Source of the DNA: Clostridium amylolyticum
Lineage (GTDB): Bacteria; Bacillota; Clostridia; Clostridiales; Clostridiaceae
Length of the DNA stretch: 64,000 nt
Assembly (NCBI RefSeq): GCF_900142075.1
Contig: NZ_FQZO01000004.1
Span: 62,001 to 126,000 of the forward strand
Direction: 5' to 3'
Shown here: piece after piece, positions 17,439 to 26,961 of the stretch
How positions within the stretch are numbered: the first letter of the stretch is position 1
How the letters are laid out: every line of letters starts with the position of its first letter
Notes under the pieces: generated by a model
Database searches by the model: none
Seen by the model: only the letters and a program-made list of their open reading frames with translations
Told to the model about the DNA's origin: nothing
Made by a program: the position numbers and the translations under genes

Positions 17439-19436
17439 CTATTTAATTATCTTCCAATTTTGTGTGGTTATATAGTTATTTCTAAGGGTGCTGATTACTT
17501 TATTATCAGATTTAATATCAGATCTTATCTCCACCATTTGATAATCGCTGGGTGCTGGTTTTTTAAATAGCCCTTCAAACTTATTTAAATTTAATGCTAT
17601 AAGCTTTTTTAGATATTCAGCATCATAATTAAGTTCTTTCTTACCAACGCCTGTAACTATAAGGTTACCTTCTGTAATAATGGTTCCTGAAAAGTTTATA
17701 GGACCATCTAAATAAACATCCCCTTTAGTTATAATTATACCTTTTCCTTTACCATCTTTTAAATAAACCTTCTCTCCACTAGCAGAATTGTAGCCTTCTT
17801 TTGTAAGCACTATAGCTTTGTTATCATTTTTTACATAAATAACTTCCGTTTCATCCTTTGAGCTTGTAATGACCTCTATAGGTTGATTTATTTTATTAAA
17901 ATCTATCTCTTGAGTTATAGCATCAACTTCCCCCACGGCTTGTGAGTAATTATCCTTCTTAGCCTTGATATTAGAAAGTTCATCATTAGTGTAGTTTTCC
18001 CCTAGCACCACAGCTTTCCCCTTAGAATCAGTGCTTATTATGCTTCCACTTCTAATAGTTTTATCAGGAAGGGAAATTCCGTTAATCTTTAGCTTATTCT
18101 TTTCTGTTTTAGAGTATAATTCAAAATATTTACTTTTATCTTTAAAATTCAATTCAGTATTATCTTTAAACTTTGTTACTAATTGCAAGGGACTTCTATA
18201 TTCTAGTACTACATTATCTTCATTTAGATTTTTATCAGGGTCAGATTGCAATGGCGCGGAGTATGCCCTATAGTTACCCTTTATGGCTACAGACTCCCCT
18301 GTTTGGTAGTTAGGGTCGGTTTTTATATAAGCTGTTCCCATAAGCATGGCCTCTCCGCCTATGGTTATGCTAGAGCCATTGCCTATGTCCCTAGCATTTA
18401 CTAATATGGAGCTGGAGTTTTTCTCCTTGTTGTCGACTTCTTTTAATCCACTGACATCGTTAAATCCATAAAAACCCTTTTCTATGGTAATATTAGACTG
18501 CACGCCATTAAGAACCAAGTCATTATTAGCATACACCCTGCCTTTTATATTAATTTTAGAATCTGAAGCGGATTTTTGTATGGATAAACTTCCTGTATAG
18601 AGATTTCCGTTTATATTATTCATATTGAAAGTGTTTGATGGTGAGGATAATAAAGTATCTTTTAAAGTTACTGCATTACCACTTATATTTATAGAATTAT
18701 TTCCCCCGGAAATAATAATACCTTCATCTCCACCGCTATTGGTGTTACCTCTTACAAAGATATCCCCATTCACAGTTAAGTCACCATTAGCGTTTAAATT
18801 TTTCTCCACTACTAAGGCTTTGCTCCATATACTTCTCATGGGTACAGATATCTTTTCAGTTTCCACAGCATACGGATTATTATAGTCAGGAGTTTCTATA
18901 TTATAAGTGGCTTTAATTATCCTTTGCTGCTTTTTACCCTCAGGAGACTCCGTGGTAAAGCTAGACTGTAACACTAAGGTCAAAATTCCTTTATCATTAA
19001 ATTTTATATCTTCTTTTAAGGTAATTATCTTAACCTCAGGAGAATTCTCATTATGATTTAAAATAATTCCTGAGTCTTCTTCCATAATCTTATCTATATT
19101 GGATTTCACGTTTTCTCTATAAGAAGGTTTAAATACAGAATTTTGTACCTTTACTATGTTGTCTTCTTTTAATACTTCATTAAGGTTAACCATATATTCG
19201 TCCACTTTTTTATTGCCTTCATCAACAGCTTCATCTACAATACTTCCTAAAACTCCATAAGCTTCTTCTAATCCTGACTCTGATTCATAAAGGTTTTTTA
19301 CCCTTTTACTTTCCAAGATCCTAGATTTATAATCAGACACAGATAGGGACATAACAGCAGTTCCCACTGTTATTAATATCCCTAAAGTAACCAGCACAGA
19401 TACCAAAGAAGAACCTTTTTTAACCTTGTTAATCAT
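17439..19436 (-). CDS. Large PilX/GspK-like minor pilin with beta-helical passenger
   Basis: A 665-residue protein opening with VKKGSSLVSVLVTLGILITVG. A Gly before a possible cleavage site is followed by a prepilin-type hydrophobic helix, but position 5 after the Gly is Ser instead of the normal Glu. That is the hallmark of GspK/PilX-type tip subunits. Residues about 210-400 have short repeating strands (NLNANGDLTVNGDIFVRGN, GRVYANNDLVLNG, GGEAMLMGTAYIKT) that suggest a right-handed beta-helix. A second such region (KGIIITKGDVYLDGPINFSG) lies near 570-600. Much longer than usual PilX or GspK (about 200-320 aa). Second to third gene from the operon end; likely part of the tip complex with the neighbouring prepilins and the vWA protein. 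Confidence 0.7.
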   Translation of the reverse strand: MINKVKKGSSLVSVLVTLGILITVGTAVMSLSVSDYKSRILESKRVKNLYESESGLEEAYGVLGSIVDEAVDEGNKKVDEYMVNLNEVLKEDNIVKVQNSVFKPSYRENVKSNIDKIMEEDSGIILNHNENSPEVKIITLKEDIKFNDKGILTLVLQSSFTTESPEGKKQQRIIKATYNIETPDYNNPYAVETEKISVPMRSIWSKALVVEKNLNANGDLTVNGDIFVRGNTNSGGDEGIIISGGNNSINISGNAVTLKDTLLSSPSNTFNMNNINGNLYTGSLSIQKSASDSKINIKGRVYANNDLVLNGVQSNITIEKGFYGFNDVSGLKEVDNKEKNSSSILVNARDIGNGSSITIGGEAMLMGTAYIKTDPNYQTGESVAIKGNYRAYSAPLQSDPDKNLNEDNVVLEYRSPLQLVTKFKDNTELNFKDKSKYFELYSKTEKNKLKINGISLPDKTIRSGSIISTDSKGKAVVLGENYTNDELSNIKAKKDNYSQAVGEVDAITQEIDFNKINQPIEVITSSKDETEVIYVKNDNKAIVLTKEGYNSASGEKVYLKDGKGKGIIITKGDVYLDGPINFSGTIITEGNLIVTGVGKKELNYDAEYLKKLIALNLNKFEGLFKKPAPSDYQMVEIRSDIKSDNKVISTLRNNYITTQNWKIIK

Positions 19437-19447
19437 AGTATCCCCCC

Positions 19448-20284
19448 CTACTGCTGCACTGATTTATAATTTGAAACCTCATAGGCTTCTCCTTTTTTGT
19501 CAGTGGCTTTAATTAGAATTCTATAAATTCTGCTGGTATTTGTATATGAATTATTGGAGGTGTATAAGTTTTTATATGCCTTTAATATCCCTCCATTATT
19601 TTCTACATTTATATTTGCATTACTATTAACATCCTTATAACAAAATATACTTAACTCTTTTTCTAATTGATTTTTTCCCTTCACAGTAAAATCGCTTTTA
19701 GTGTTTTTATCCAAGGATATTTTTATCATATTATTAAAGTCATTTGCCTTACTAAAACTTCTTCCGTTTATTACTATTTCATTTTTATTATTTACTATAT
19801 CAATAGTCTTTGTAGTTATACTTTCAATAAAGTAATTGTCTTTATACTTAACCTTAATATCATGGGATCCTTGTCTACCTACAATATCTATTTCCACATC
19901 AAATTTTATGGGTTCCTGTGGATTTTTTGCATCATTAAATAAGTATTCTTCCACAGGGGTTACTTGTCCTTCTATTAAATAACCATCTTTCTTTCCGCTA
20001 ATACTAAAGCTGTCTTTCTTCCCTTCATCTTTAACTATGTTTAAATCAAGCTTTGAAGCATAGGTAACTAAATTGATAATCTCTTCTTCTGGCACAGCTT
20101 TAACCCCTTCCATAACCTTTTGAGCTGCTATCATAGCCTTCTGCTTATTTTCCGCAGCTTGGTTTATGGTAACAGTTTTTATTACCATGGTAGCTATAGG
20201 GGTAGCCACTATGGCAAAAATGGCAAGGCTAATGAGGACTTCCAAAAGTGTTATCCCTTTTTTTACTTTATACTTTTTGTTCAT
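19448..20284 (-). CDS. pilV: Type IV minor prepilin PilV-like
   Basis: A 278-residue prepilin with KKGITLLEVLISLAIFAIV, the Gly/Ile cleavage site and Glu5 of class III signal peptides. The reading frame is open for 30 more codons upstream, but the ATG at 20282-20284 has AAAGGAGGTGTGAGG directly before it, and only this start puts the leader at a normal length of ten residues. The longer version would overlap pilO by 77 bases. The globular part is beta-rich and ends in a segment resembling an interrupted Ig-like fold. Part of the pilin cluster following pilMNO. Confidence 0.8.
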   Translation of the reverse strand: MNKKYKVKKGITLLEVLISLAIFAIVATPIATMVIKTVTINQAAENKQKAMIAAQKVMEGVKAVPEEEIINLVTYASKLDLNIVKDEGKKDSFSISGKKDGYLIEGQVTPVEEYLFNDAKNPQEPIKFDVEIDIVGRQGSHDIKVKYKDNYFIESITTKTIDIVNNKNEIVINGRSFSKANDFNNMIKISLDKNTKSDFTVKGKNQLEKELSIFCYKDVNSNANINVENNGGILKAYKNLYTSNNSYTNTSRIYRILIKATDKKGEAYEVSNYKSVQQ

Positions 20285-20297
20285 CCTCACACCTCCT

Positions 20298-21524
20298 TTA
20301 ATTTCTCTTAACATCCACATTACCCGCATCACCAGTGATGGATATCCTAGGTTTATCTTTGTCATCACCTTCAATAAATACAGTGATATTCTTATCTGTT
20401 TTATTTATGATTTTAATATTTGCGGAAGCCTTGTCTTCTCCATTGTTTCTTTTAGATGAAAAAGCCTTTATTATGATTTCTGAAGTTAAAGGGGTAAAGC
20501 TTGCTCCTTCTCCTTCATAATTTAAAGGATAGCTTCCTTTGCTGGTTTTGTATTTATAGTAATAATTATTATCTTTCTTAGTAAAGACTATCTCTACCTC
20601 TTCGGTGTTAGCATTATCCCCATATACATAGGTCTTTTTCCCCTCATCCTTAGCTTTCCCCAGCATGAAGGTAGGAAGATCAGAGTTTATTCCTCTGGCA
20701 GAAAGGGCAAAGTCGAAGCTTTCAGCCTTTGGTTTTGATGCTTCTTCTATAGTGTTATTAAAAACTCCAGTGGAACCTCCTGCAAAAGGATTTACTTTCC
20801 CATAGGAGTTTTCATATCCCCATTTCATGTACTCTGCATCTTCATCGGTGATTTTTGGCACTGCAAAGACTTCTAGAGCAGCTGTACCAGATATCTCATT
20901 TACAGTGTTTTGAGATATAGAAAGGTTTGTTACTGCTATCTTTCTATTATAATTTTCAAAGCTTTCTAAAAGCTTATTAAAGTTTTCATAGGTACCTTTG
21001 AAGCTTAAGTTTATCTTTATTTGCTCCGCATTGGCAGCTGTTGTTTCCTTAGCTTTGCTTGGTGCTCCATTAGCAGCTTGTGTTTTTCCCTTAGAAGTTA
21101 AGTTATTATATTCATTAACTATAGCTGTTAAGGGGCTAGTTACAGCTTTCTTAACTTCTTCCTTTGGTTTTACTTCCACAGCTTCTAAATTTATTTCTGA
21201 GAAGCTTAAGTTTCCATCTATCTTGTTGTCATTTAGTAGCTTGTCTATTTCTATGATTATCTTTTCCTGCTCTATGGAAGGGTATAATAGCATGGTTTTG
21301 TTTTCTATCTTGGAGTTTAAAATCTTAATATCGCTTTGCTTTTTATCAATGGAAGCAATTTGAAGCTTCATATTATCTAGTTTAGATTTCATCTGAGTTT
21401 TTTCAGCACTTAATTTACTTATCTTATTTCTTTGAGGTGTAGATACAAACTTATAATAGCCCACAAATATAATTAAAGCCCCTAAGAATATTAACATTGC
21501 TTTTTCTCTCTTACTTAGATTCAT
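20298..21524 (-). CDS. pilO: Type IV pilus assembly protein PilO
   Basis: A 408-residue inner-membrane alignment protein. One transmembrane helix near the N terminus (KAMLIFLGALIIFVGYYKF) is followed by a coiled coil of about 60 residues (KISKLSAEKTQMKSKLDNMK) and then a ferredoxin-like PilO fold. Length is about twice that of Gram-negative PilO because of an extra C-terminal domain (residues about 240-408) without obvious homologues. The first 14 bases overlap the end of pilN, so translation is coupled. PilM, PilN and PilO together make the platform linking the cytoplasmic motor to the pilus. Confidence 0.85.
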   Translation of the reverse strand: MNLSKREKAMLIFLGALIIFVGYYKFVSTPQRNKISKLSAEKTQMKSKLDNMKLQIASIDKKQSDIKILNSKIENKTMLLYPSIEQEKIIIEIDKLLNDNKIDGNLSFSEINLEAVEVKPKEEVKKAVTSPLTAIVNEYNNLTSKGKTQAANGAPSKAKETTAANAEQIKINLSFKGTYENFNKLLESFENYNRKIAVTNLSISQNTVNEISGTAALEVFAVPKITDEDAEYMKWGYENSYGKVNPFAGGSTGVFNNTIEEASKPKAESFDFALSARGINSDLPTFMLGKAKDEGKKTYVYGDNANTEEVEIVFTKKDNNYYYKYKTSKGSYPLNYEGEGASFTPLTSEIIIKAFSSKRNNGEDKASANIKIINKTDKNITVFIEGDDKDKPRISITGDAGNVDVKRN

Positions 21525-22089
21525 TTACATCAACATCCTTTAATGTACATTTTATACTGAAGCTGTATTCCCCTTGGGCATTTCCTTCAGAGCTAGAGTT
21601 TATATTGCTTACATGGGCTTCTTTAATAAAATTTAAATTCTTTACGTTGTGCTGAAACTCTCCTATGTTTATCCTACTTTTAGAAACAGCATTTATGCTT
21701 ATAGCTTGTCCATCAACCACTAAGTTCTTAAAGTATACATCTTTAGGAAGTGAATCACTTAAGCTTTTAATCATGTTGCTGTTTACTATTTCTCTTCCCT
21801 TTATGGCGGTGTATATCACATCAATTTCATTGTTGTATTTAGTTAATAGTTCATGTCTTTTAAAAAGTACTGTGGTTTTATTATAGTTTTCCTGTATTTC
21901 TGGGGTTTTAAGTTCAGAGCCTAGTTTAGCTATATCTCCTTTTAGCATGAATATGCTTATACTATTCCAAATAAGGCTTATTAAAATAAAAGAAGACATA
22001 AGTATTGCTAGTCCCCAAACATAGTGCTTTTTATTTTTAGATTCTTTTTCAATACCTAAATAAGGCTGAAAAAAGTTAAAATCTCTCAT
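21511..22089 (-). CDS. pilN: Type IV pilus assembly protein PilN
   Basis: A 192-residue bitopic protein with a short cytoplasmic start (MRDFNFFQPYLG), which in this family contacts PilM, and a membrane helix at about residues 25-50. A coiled-coil stretch and a PilN/GspL-like alpha-beta domain complete it. The conserved N-terminal N-F motif expected for PilM docking is visible as DFNFF. Lies 12 bases after pilM. Confidence 0.85.
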   Translation of the reverse strand: MRDFNFFQPYLGIEKESKNKKHYVWGLAILMSSFILISLIWNSISIFMLKGDIAKLGSELKTPEIQENYNKTTVLFKRHELLTKYNNEIDVIYTAIKGREIVNSNMIKSLSDSLPKDVYFKNLVVDGQAISINAVSKSRINIGEFQHNVKNLNFIKEAHVSNINSSSEGNAQGEYSFSIKCTLKDVDVNESK

Positions 22090-22101
22090 TTTCTCACCTT
22101 C

Positions 22102-23268
22102 CTAAAGCCTTATAATAGTTCCTAAAGTATTTAAATATAAATCTATTTCTTCGGTGTTGCAGGTTTTTGAGTAGGTTATATTTTCTAGGTAGCTTATTTT
22201 TTTAATGGGGACGGTTAATGCATTCTCCATATATTTAGCTAGTCCACTTATTCTAGAGGTACCTCCATAAATATATACCTTATTGATATTATTCCCCACA
22301 TTCTTGTTTCTGTAGAATTGAAATATCCTTTGGAGTTCTTCTAATAAGTCTTGAGAAAATTGTTTTACCAAATCATTTAGTAATATATCCTCTTCCATAG
22401 GATATATATTTTCAAGGTTGGCTTTAGTTATTTTTCTTTGTTCCGCTTCTTTTAGGTCTATGTTATAAGATTTGGATATCTCTTGGTCTAAAGCATTTCC
22501 ACCAAATTTAACTATTCTAGTAAAATCCGGAACATTATTTTTGTATATAGTAACATCTGTAGTATCTGCTCCCATGTCTACTACAGCTATGGTATCTTCT
22601 TTTTTATTTTTTTCTCCATTAAATAATATGTTTTTATTCATTAACTTTTTTATAGCATTGTAATTTACATCTAGGGCATTAGGTTTAAGCTTACTATTTA
22701 AAGCTAAATCATAATACTGCTTGGCCATCCTTTTGGGATAGGTAACCACCAAAACCTTAAGCTTGTCCACATTTTCACTTTGTAACTCTTCCAGCACATC
22801 ATACTGAACTATGTAATCATTCATATTTATAGGTAAGTATTGCTGTATTTCATATTGGATTAAAGTACCTAATTCACTTTCCTCTGCCTTAGGAACTACT
22901 ATTTCTCTGTTTATAATAAGAGTACTATTACCTGTTATGTTCACATCTTTAGCTTTAATACCTGCATTTAATAATGCATTTTGAATCATAGTAGTAAGTC
23001 TTATCTTATCAGAAATCTCTCCATCACTAACAGTGTTCCTAGGAGCCTCCAACTTAAAAAGCTTGTCCACCACTAGCCTCTCCCCATTTTCCTTACCCAC
23101 AGCAAACTTAATATACCTGCTACCCAAATCCATAGCAATAAAAGTCTTAGGAAACAAGGATTTTTTCTTTGAGGTCTTTGTCTTATATGTAGTCTTCTTT
23201 CCACCTAATGTGGATAAGTTCGAAGTCAAAATCTTCTTAACCCTAGCAAGCCTTGAAGCCTGAGTCAT
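22102..23268 (-). CDS. pilM: Type IV pilus assembly ATPase-fold protein PilM
   Basis: A 388-residue cytoplasmic actin-like protein. The ASKHA phosphate-1 loop reads AMDLGSRYIKFAVG at about residue 46, phosphate-2 reads VVDMGADTTDVTIY, and the adenosine loop reads YIYGGTSRISGLAKYM. The first 40 residues are basic and probably disordered, an extension not seen in the classic 350-residue PilM. The ATG is preceded by AAAAGGGGTGATTCC. Binds the PilN N terminus and the pilus ATPases. Confidence 0.9.
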   Translation of the reverse strand: MTQASRLARVKKILTSNLSTLGGKKTTYKTKTSKKKSLFPKTFIAMDLGSRYIKFAVGKENGERLVVDKLFKLEAPRNTVSDGEISDKIRLTTMIQNALLNAGIKAKDVNITGNSTLIINREIVVPKAEESELGTLIQYEIQQYLPINMNDYIVQYDVLEELQSENVDKLKVLVVTYPKRMAKQYYDLALNSKLKPNALDVNYNAIKKLMNKNILFNGEKNKKEDTIAVVDMGADTTDVTIYKNNVPDFTRIVKFGGNALDQEISKSYNIDLKEAEQRKITKANLENIYPMEEDILLNDLVKQFSQDLLEELQRIFQFYRNKNVGNNINKVYIYGGTSRISGLAKYMENALTVPIKKISYLENITYSKTCNTEEIDLYLNTLGTIIRL

Positions 23269-23356
23269 GGAATCACCCCTTTTGAGAGAATAAATAATAG
23301 AAATATTTTTATATTAGATAATTCTCCACCCTAGAAAGATGGAGAATTTAATCAAG

Positions 23357-23815
23357 TTATTTTGACTTTACGTCTGGATCTGCAGATGTTACATTTACAT
23401 TTCCTGAACCATCAATTGATACAATATAATTTGTAGTGGTACCTAACTGAGGTTCCTTAACATCCTTTAACGCCTTTGCAACTGCAGTTTGTTCTTTAAC
23501 ATCAGCCCACTCATCAGAAAAAGTTACCCCTGTAACCTTATCTGCTTCAATTACGAATTTATCCCCTGAAACAAATGTTAATTTTTTGCCATTTAATGGT
23601 TTAATTGTATCATCAGCTACTAAAGTTAAAACTGTTCTTTTAATAGTTTCACAACTTTGAATATCAGCCTTTTTCTTTGAACTATCTCTTACAGCAGCAA
23701 AGTTTGGTATAGCAATAGCAGCTATAATTGCCATTACAGCTAGAACTATGATTAGTTCGATGAGGGTAAATCCTTTCCTCTTTTTCTTTTGATTTTGTTT
23801 TTGAATGTTATTCAT
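23357..23815 (-). CDS. pilA: Major type IV pilin PilA
   Basis: A 152-residue prepilin with an archetypal class III leader (KKKRKGFTLIELIIVLAVMA): Gly at -1, Phe at +1, Glu at +5. The helix that follows holds IPNFAAVRD and then a small beta domain of about 90 residues with a single Cys near 57. That lacks the C-terminal disulfide loop of Gram-negative pilins, normal for clostridial pilins. The gap of 51 bases to pilC and 88 to pilM, and its canonical motif, favour it as the main fibre subunit. Confidence 0.88.
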   Translation of the reverse strand: MNNIQKQNQKKKRKGFTLIELIIVLAVMAIIAAIAIPNFAAVRDSSKKKADIQSCETIKRTVLTLVADDTIKPLNGKKLTFVSGDKFVIEADKVTGVTFSDEWADVKEQTAVAKALKDVKEPQLGTTTNYIVSIDGSGNVNVTSADPDVKSK

Positions 23816-23866
23816 TTATATGGCCTCCTTCAGGCTAAGAATTTAATAATTTATTGTTAATGTACT

Positions 23867-25069
23867 TTACATGGTATTGTACATTCCAAACATTGGTTGG
23901 ATTATGGATATTATCATGATTCCTATGATTATTCCCACTACTGCTATCATTATGGGTTCTAGGAGGGAGGTGAAGGTTTGAATTTCTGCCTCTAGCTCTT
24001 CGTCGTAGAAGTCGGCGGTTTTGTTTAGGATTTCGTCTAGGGCGCCGGATTCTTCTCCTATCTTTACCATGGAGGATAGCATGGGTGGAAATATCTTGGT
24101 TTCTTTTAGGGGTTCTGACAGGCCTTCTCCTTTTATGAGTTTGTCTTTTACATTGAGAAGACTTTCTTCTGCTACTTTGTTGCCCACTACCCCGGATACT
24201 ATTTGAAGCCCCTGAACTACGGAAATACCGCTGGTGATTACTGTAGCCAGGGTTCTGGTAAATCTGGATACTATTATTTTTTCATTAAGCTTTTTAATTA
24301 TGGGGAAGGATAATTTCATTTTATCTTTGGTTAGTTGTCCTTCCTCAGTTTTAAAATAGTATCTTAATCCCATAACCATTAAAATAACTATGAGTAATAT
24401 AAGTAGCCAATAATTTTTAATGCCCTTGCTTAAGCCTAACATTATCCTGGTGGAAGCAGGGAGATCGACACCGCTGCTTTCAAACATGGAAACGAAGATG
24501 GGCATTACGAAAGATAGTATGAAAATTATTACAGATAAAGCCACCACGGACAGCACCGCTGGGTATATCATGGCATTTTTTATTTTGTTGTTTATCTTGC
24601 TTTCTTTTTCATAATGAATGGCCATACGGCTCATAATTATATCTAAGGTACCGCTGACTTCTCCTGTTTCTACCAGACTTATTAAAAGATCAGGAAATAT
24701 CCCTTGTTGATTTCTCATAGCCTGTGACAAGGTTTCCCCTTTTCTAAGTTCTTCTTCAATGTTATTTAAAGCATCTCTCAGCTTTTTATTGGTGTGCTGC
24801 TCCGCTAATATATGTATGGAATTATTTATAGTGGATCCGGCATCTAGCATAGTATAAAACTGTCTGCAAAACACCGCTATATCTTTAGTGGTTACCTTTT
24901 TAAAACTCTTAAAGTCAAACTTTATCCCTTGCTTTACTTCCTCCACCATAAGAGGGTAGAAATTGTTGCTGCTTATCATTTCTATAACTTCATCTTTTGA
25001 ATTTGCTATGTAAGTGCTTTCTAAGCGCTCACCTTTGCTGTTCATAGCCTTATATTTATAGTTAGGCAT
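23867..25069 (-). CDS. pilC: Type IV pilus inner-membrane platform protein PilC
   Basis: A 400-residue GspF/PilC family protein with two tandem GspF domains (about residues 65-190 and 270-390), each with a helical cytoplasmic part (FCRQFYTMLDAGSTI and FTRTLATVITSGISVV) and three membrane helices in total. Anchors the rotary platform on which PilB acts. Start ATG at 25069 with GGGGTGTAT upstream; 20 bases after pilB. Confidence 0.92.
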   Translation of the reverse strand: MPNYKYKAMNSKGERLESTYIANSKDEVIEMISSNNFYPLMVEEVKQGIKFDFKSFKKVTTKDIAVFCRQFYTMLDAGSTINNSIHILAEQHTNKKLRDALNNIEEELRKGETLSQAMRNQQGIFPDLLISLVETGEVSGTLDIIMSRMAIHYEKESKINNKIKNAMIYPAVLSVVALSVIIFILSFVMPIFVSMFESSGVDLPASTRIMLGLSKGIKNYWLLILLIVILMVMGLRYYFKTEEGQLTKDKMKLSFPIIKKLNEKIIVSRFTRTLATVITSGISVVQGLQIVSGVVGNKVAEESLLNVKDKLIKGEGLSEPLKETKIFPPMLSSMVKIGEESGALDEILNKTADFYDEELEAEIQTFTSLLEPIMIAVVGIIIGIMIISIIQPMFGMYNTM

Positions 25070-25089
25070 TTATACACCCCATTTCCCAC

Positions 25090-26775
25090 CTAGTCTAGTG
25101 AAAATGCTATATTAATTAATTCATCTATAGTAGTAACTCCACTTAAAACCAGTTCTTTACAAGACGTTTCTATGGTTTTCATACCATGGTTTATGGACAA
25201 GTCTTTTAAAGCTCCACTGCTATTGCTGCTTAATATAAGCTCCTTATGTTCCCTTGTTACTTCCATTATTTCATATATGCCTGTTCTACCATAATAACCT
25301 GTATTATTACAATAAGCGCAACCCTTACCTTTATGCAGAGTTAAAGGCTTATCTTTATCCACGCCCATTATCTTTTTTTCATAACTTATTGCCTCATAAG
25401 CTTCACTGCATTTAGGGCATATCTTTTTAACTAATCTTTGTGCGATTACACCACTTATTGCTGTGGACACTAAATATGGTTCTAATCCCATATCCACCAG
25501 CCTTAAAATAGAAGAAGGGGCATCGTTGGTATGAAGAGTACTGAACACTAAGTGTCCAGTGATAGCTGCCCTAACAGCTATTTGAGCAGTTTCTCCATCT
25601 CTAATTTCTCCAATCATCACCACATCAGGATCTTGTCTTAAAATAGAACGAAGTCCAGTAGCAAAGGTTAATCCTGATTTAGTATTTACATTAACTTGAT
25701 TTATTCCTTCAATCATATATTCTACAGGGTCTTCAATGGTAACTATGTTTTTGCAGCCCTTATTTATTTCATTTAATATTGTATATAGTGTAGTAGACTT
25801 TCCACTACCCGTTGGTCCAGTAATAAGTACAATGCCATGAGGACTATTAATTATCCTATCTAGCTTATTAAGCTCTATTTCGCTCATTCCTAGCTGTTTT
25901 TTGTTTATATTGTAGCTATCTCGGCTTAGGACCCTTATAACTACCTTTTCTCCAGTTACTATGGGAAGTATAGAAACCCTTAGGTCTAACTCTTTATTAC
26001 CTATCTTAGTAATAATTCTTCCATCTTGGGGTAATCTTTTTTCTGCTATATTAAGATTGGCTAATATCTTTATCCTGGTTATTAAAGCTGGTAGAGTATC
26101 TATGGTTAATGTAGATACCTCTTGTAGCTGTCCATCTATTCTATACCTTATTCTTATTATTTTTTCATAAGGCTCTATATGTATATCACTGGCCCTAGAT
26201 TCCACAGCATCTTTAATAAGGTAATCTACCATCTTTACCACAGGAGCATTTTTTATATCATCAAACTCACTTACTTCAATTTCTTTTACTTCCATGAGTT
26301 TTTCCTTAGAAAGCTCTTCAGCAGCTTTTAAAACCTGCTCTCCAGAATAATACCTTTCTATGAAGGTTTTAATTTCTTGTCTAATACCAATATAGGACTC
26401 CACTTCAAAGCCAGAAGCTATAGAAACATCATCGATAGCAAATATATTTAAAGGATCCCACATGGCCACCATTATTTTGTTGCCATTAAAACCGAAAGGA
26501 AAAAGTTCGTGCTTTGAACATATGCTTTCTGGTACTACCTTAAATACTTTTCTATCCACTTCTATATCATTTAAATTTATTCTTTTTATCCCTGTCTGCT
26601 TTTCTAGTACTTCTATAATATCTTCTTGACTTACAAGTCCTTCATCTATAAGTACCTCTCCTAGCTTCTTACCTAATACCTTTTGCCGTCTTAAAGCTTC
26701 TTGAAGCTGCATCATGGAGATTTTTCCTGACTCTACTAGCATATCTCCTAATCTTTTCTTAGTTATTCCTATCAT
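25090..26775 (-). CDS. pilB: Type IV pilus extension ATPase PilB
   Basis: A 561-residue hexameric ATPase powering pilus extension. It has an N-terminal MshEN domain (residues 1-150: RLGDMLVESGKIS and KKLGEVLIDEGLVS, a fold that can bind cyclic di-GMP in relatives). Walker A GPTGSGKSTT (near 325), Asp box, Walker B DPDVVMIGEIRD and a tetracysteine zinc site (CPKC … CAYC) near 455-490 complete the set of PilB features. GEIRD rather than a PilT-type sequence and the MshEN domain identify it as an extension motor. First gene after its own promoter at 26872-26900. Confidence 0.94.
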   Translation of the reverse strand: MIGITKKRLGDMLVESGKISMMQLQEALRRQKVLGKKLGEVLIDEGLVSQEDIIEVLEKQTGIKRINLNDIEVDRKVFKVVPESICSKHELFPFGFNGNKIMVAMWDPLNIFAIDDVSIASGFEVESYIGIRQEIKTFIERYYSGEQVLKAAEELSKEKLMEVKEIEVSEFDDIKNAPVVKMVDYLIKDAVESRASDIHIEPYEKIIRIRYRIDGQLQEVSTLTIDTLPALITRIKILANLNIAEKRLPQDGRIITKIGNKELDLRVSILPIVTGEKVVIRVLSRDSYNINKKQLGMSEIELNKLDRIINSPHGIVLITGPTGSGKSTTLYTILNEINKGCKNIVTIEDPVEYMIEGINQVNVNTKSGLTFATGLRSILRQDPDVVMIGEIRDGETAQIAVRAAITGHLVFSTLHTNDAPSSILRLVDMGLEPYLVSTAISGVIAQRLVKKICPKCSEAYEAISYEKKIMGVDKDKPLTLHKGKGCAYCNNTGYYGRTGIYEIMEVTREHKELILSSNSSGALKDLSINHGMKTIETSCKELVLSGVTTIDELINIAFSLD

Positions 26776-26871
26776 GCTTATCTCCTTTAAACATTGAAAA
26801 TTTGCATAATATTAGATAATAGTCTGTAAATTCCAATATGTTAACAAATAATTCAAATTTCTCCTAATATC

Positions 26872-26900
26872 ATTATATAAATAAAGTTTTAATTTTACAA
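26872..26900 (-). promoter_or_regulatory. Predicted promoter of the pilB-pilC-pilA operon
   Basis: On the minus strand TTGTAA (26895-26900), 17 bases, TATAAT (26872-26877). This allows pilB and the genes behind it to be transcribed independently of pilD. The leader would be about 90 bases. I looked for a cyclic di-GMP riboswitch here and found none. Confidence 0.6.
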
Positions 26901-26961
26901 TTAGAAATTCTTAAGAGAACACGCAATTTTTCGACATATTACGCATATTATTTTATAATAT

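Noticed and set aside
19448..20374. Longer version of the pilV reading frame starting 30 codons upstream
   Set aside because: The longer form overlaps pilO by 77 bases and lacks a ribosome binding site at its start. The ATG at 20284 has AAAGGAGGTG and leaves a normal prepilin leader.
26776..26961. Cyclic di-GMP riboswitch in front of pilB, as known for C. difficile pilA1
   Set aside because: None of the conserved GEMM-I or GEMM-II blocks is visible; only a promoter and a plain leader.
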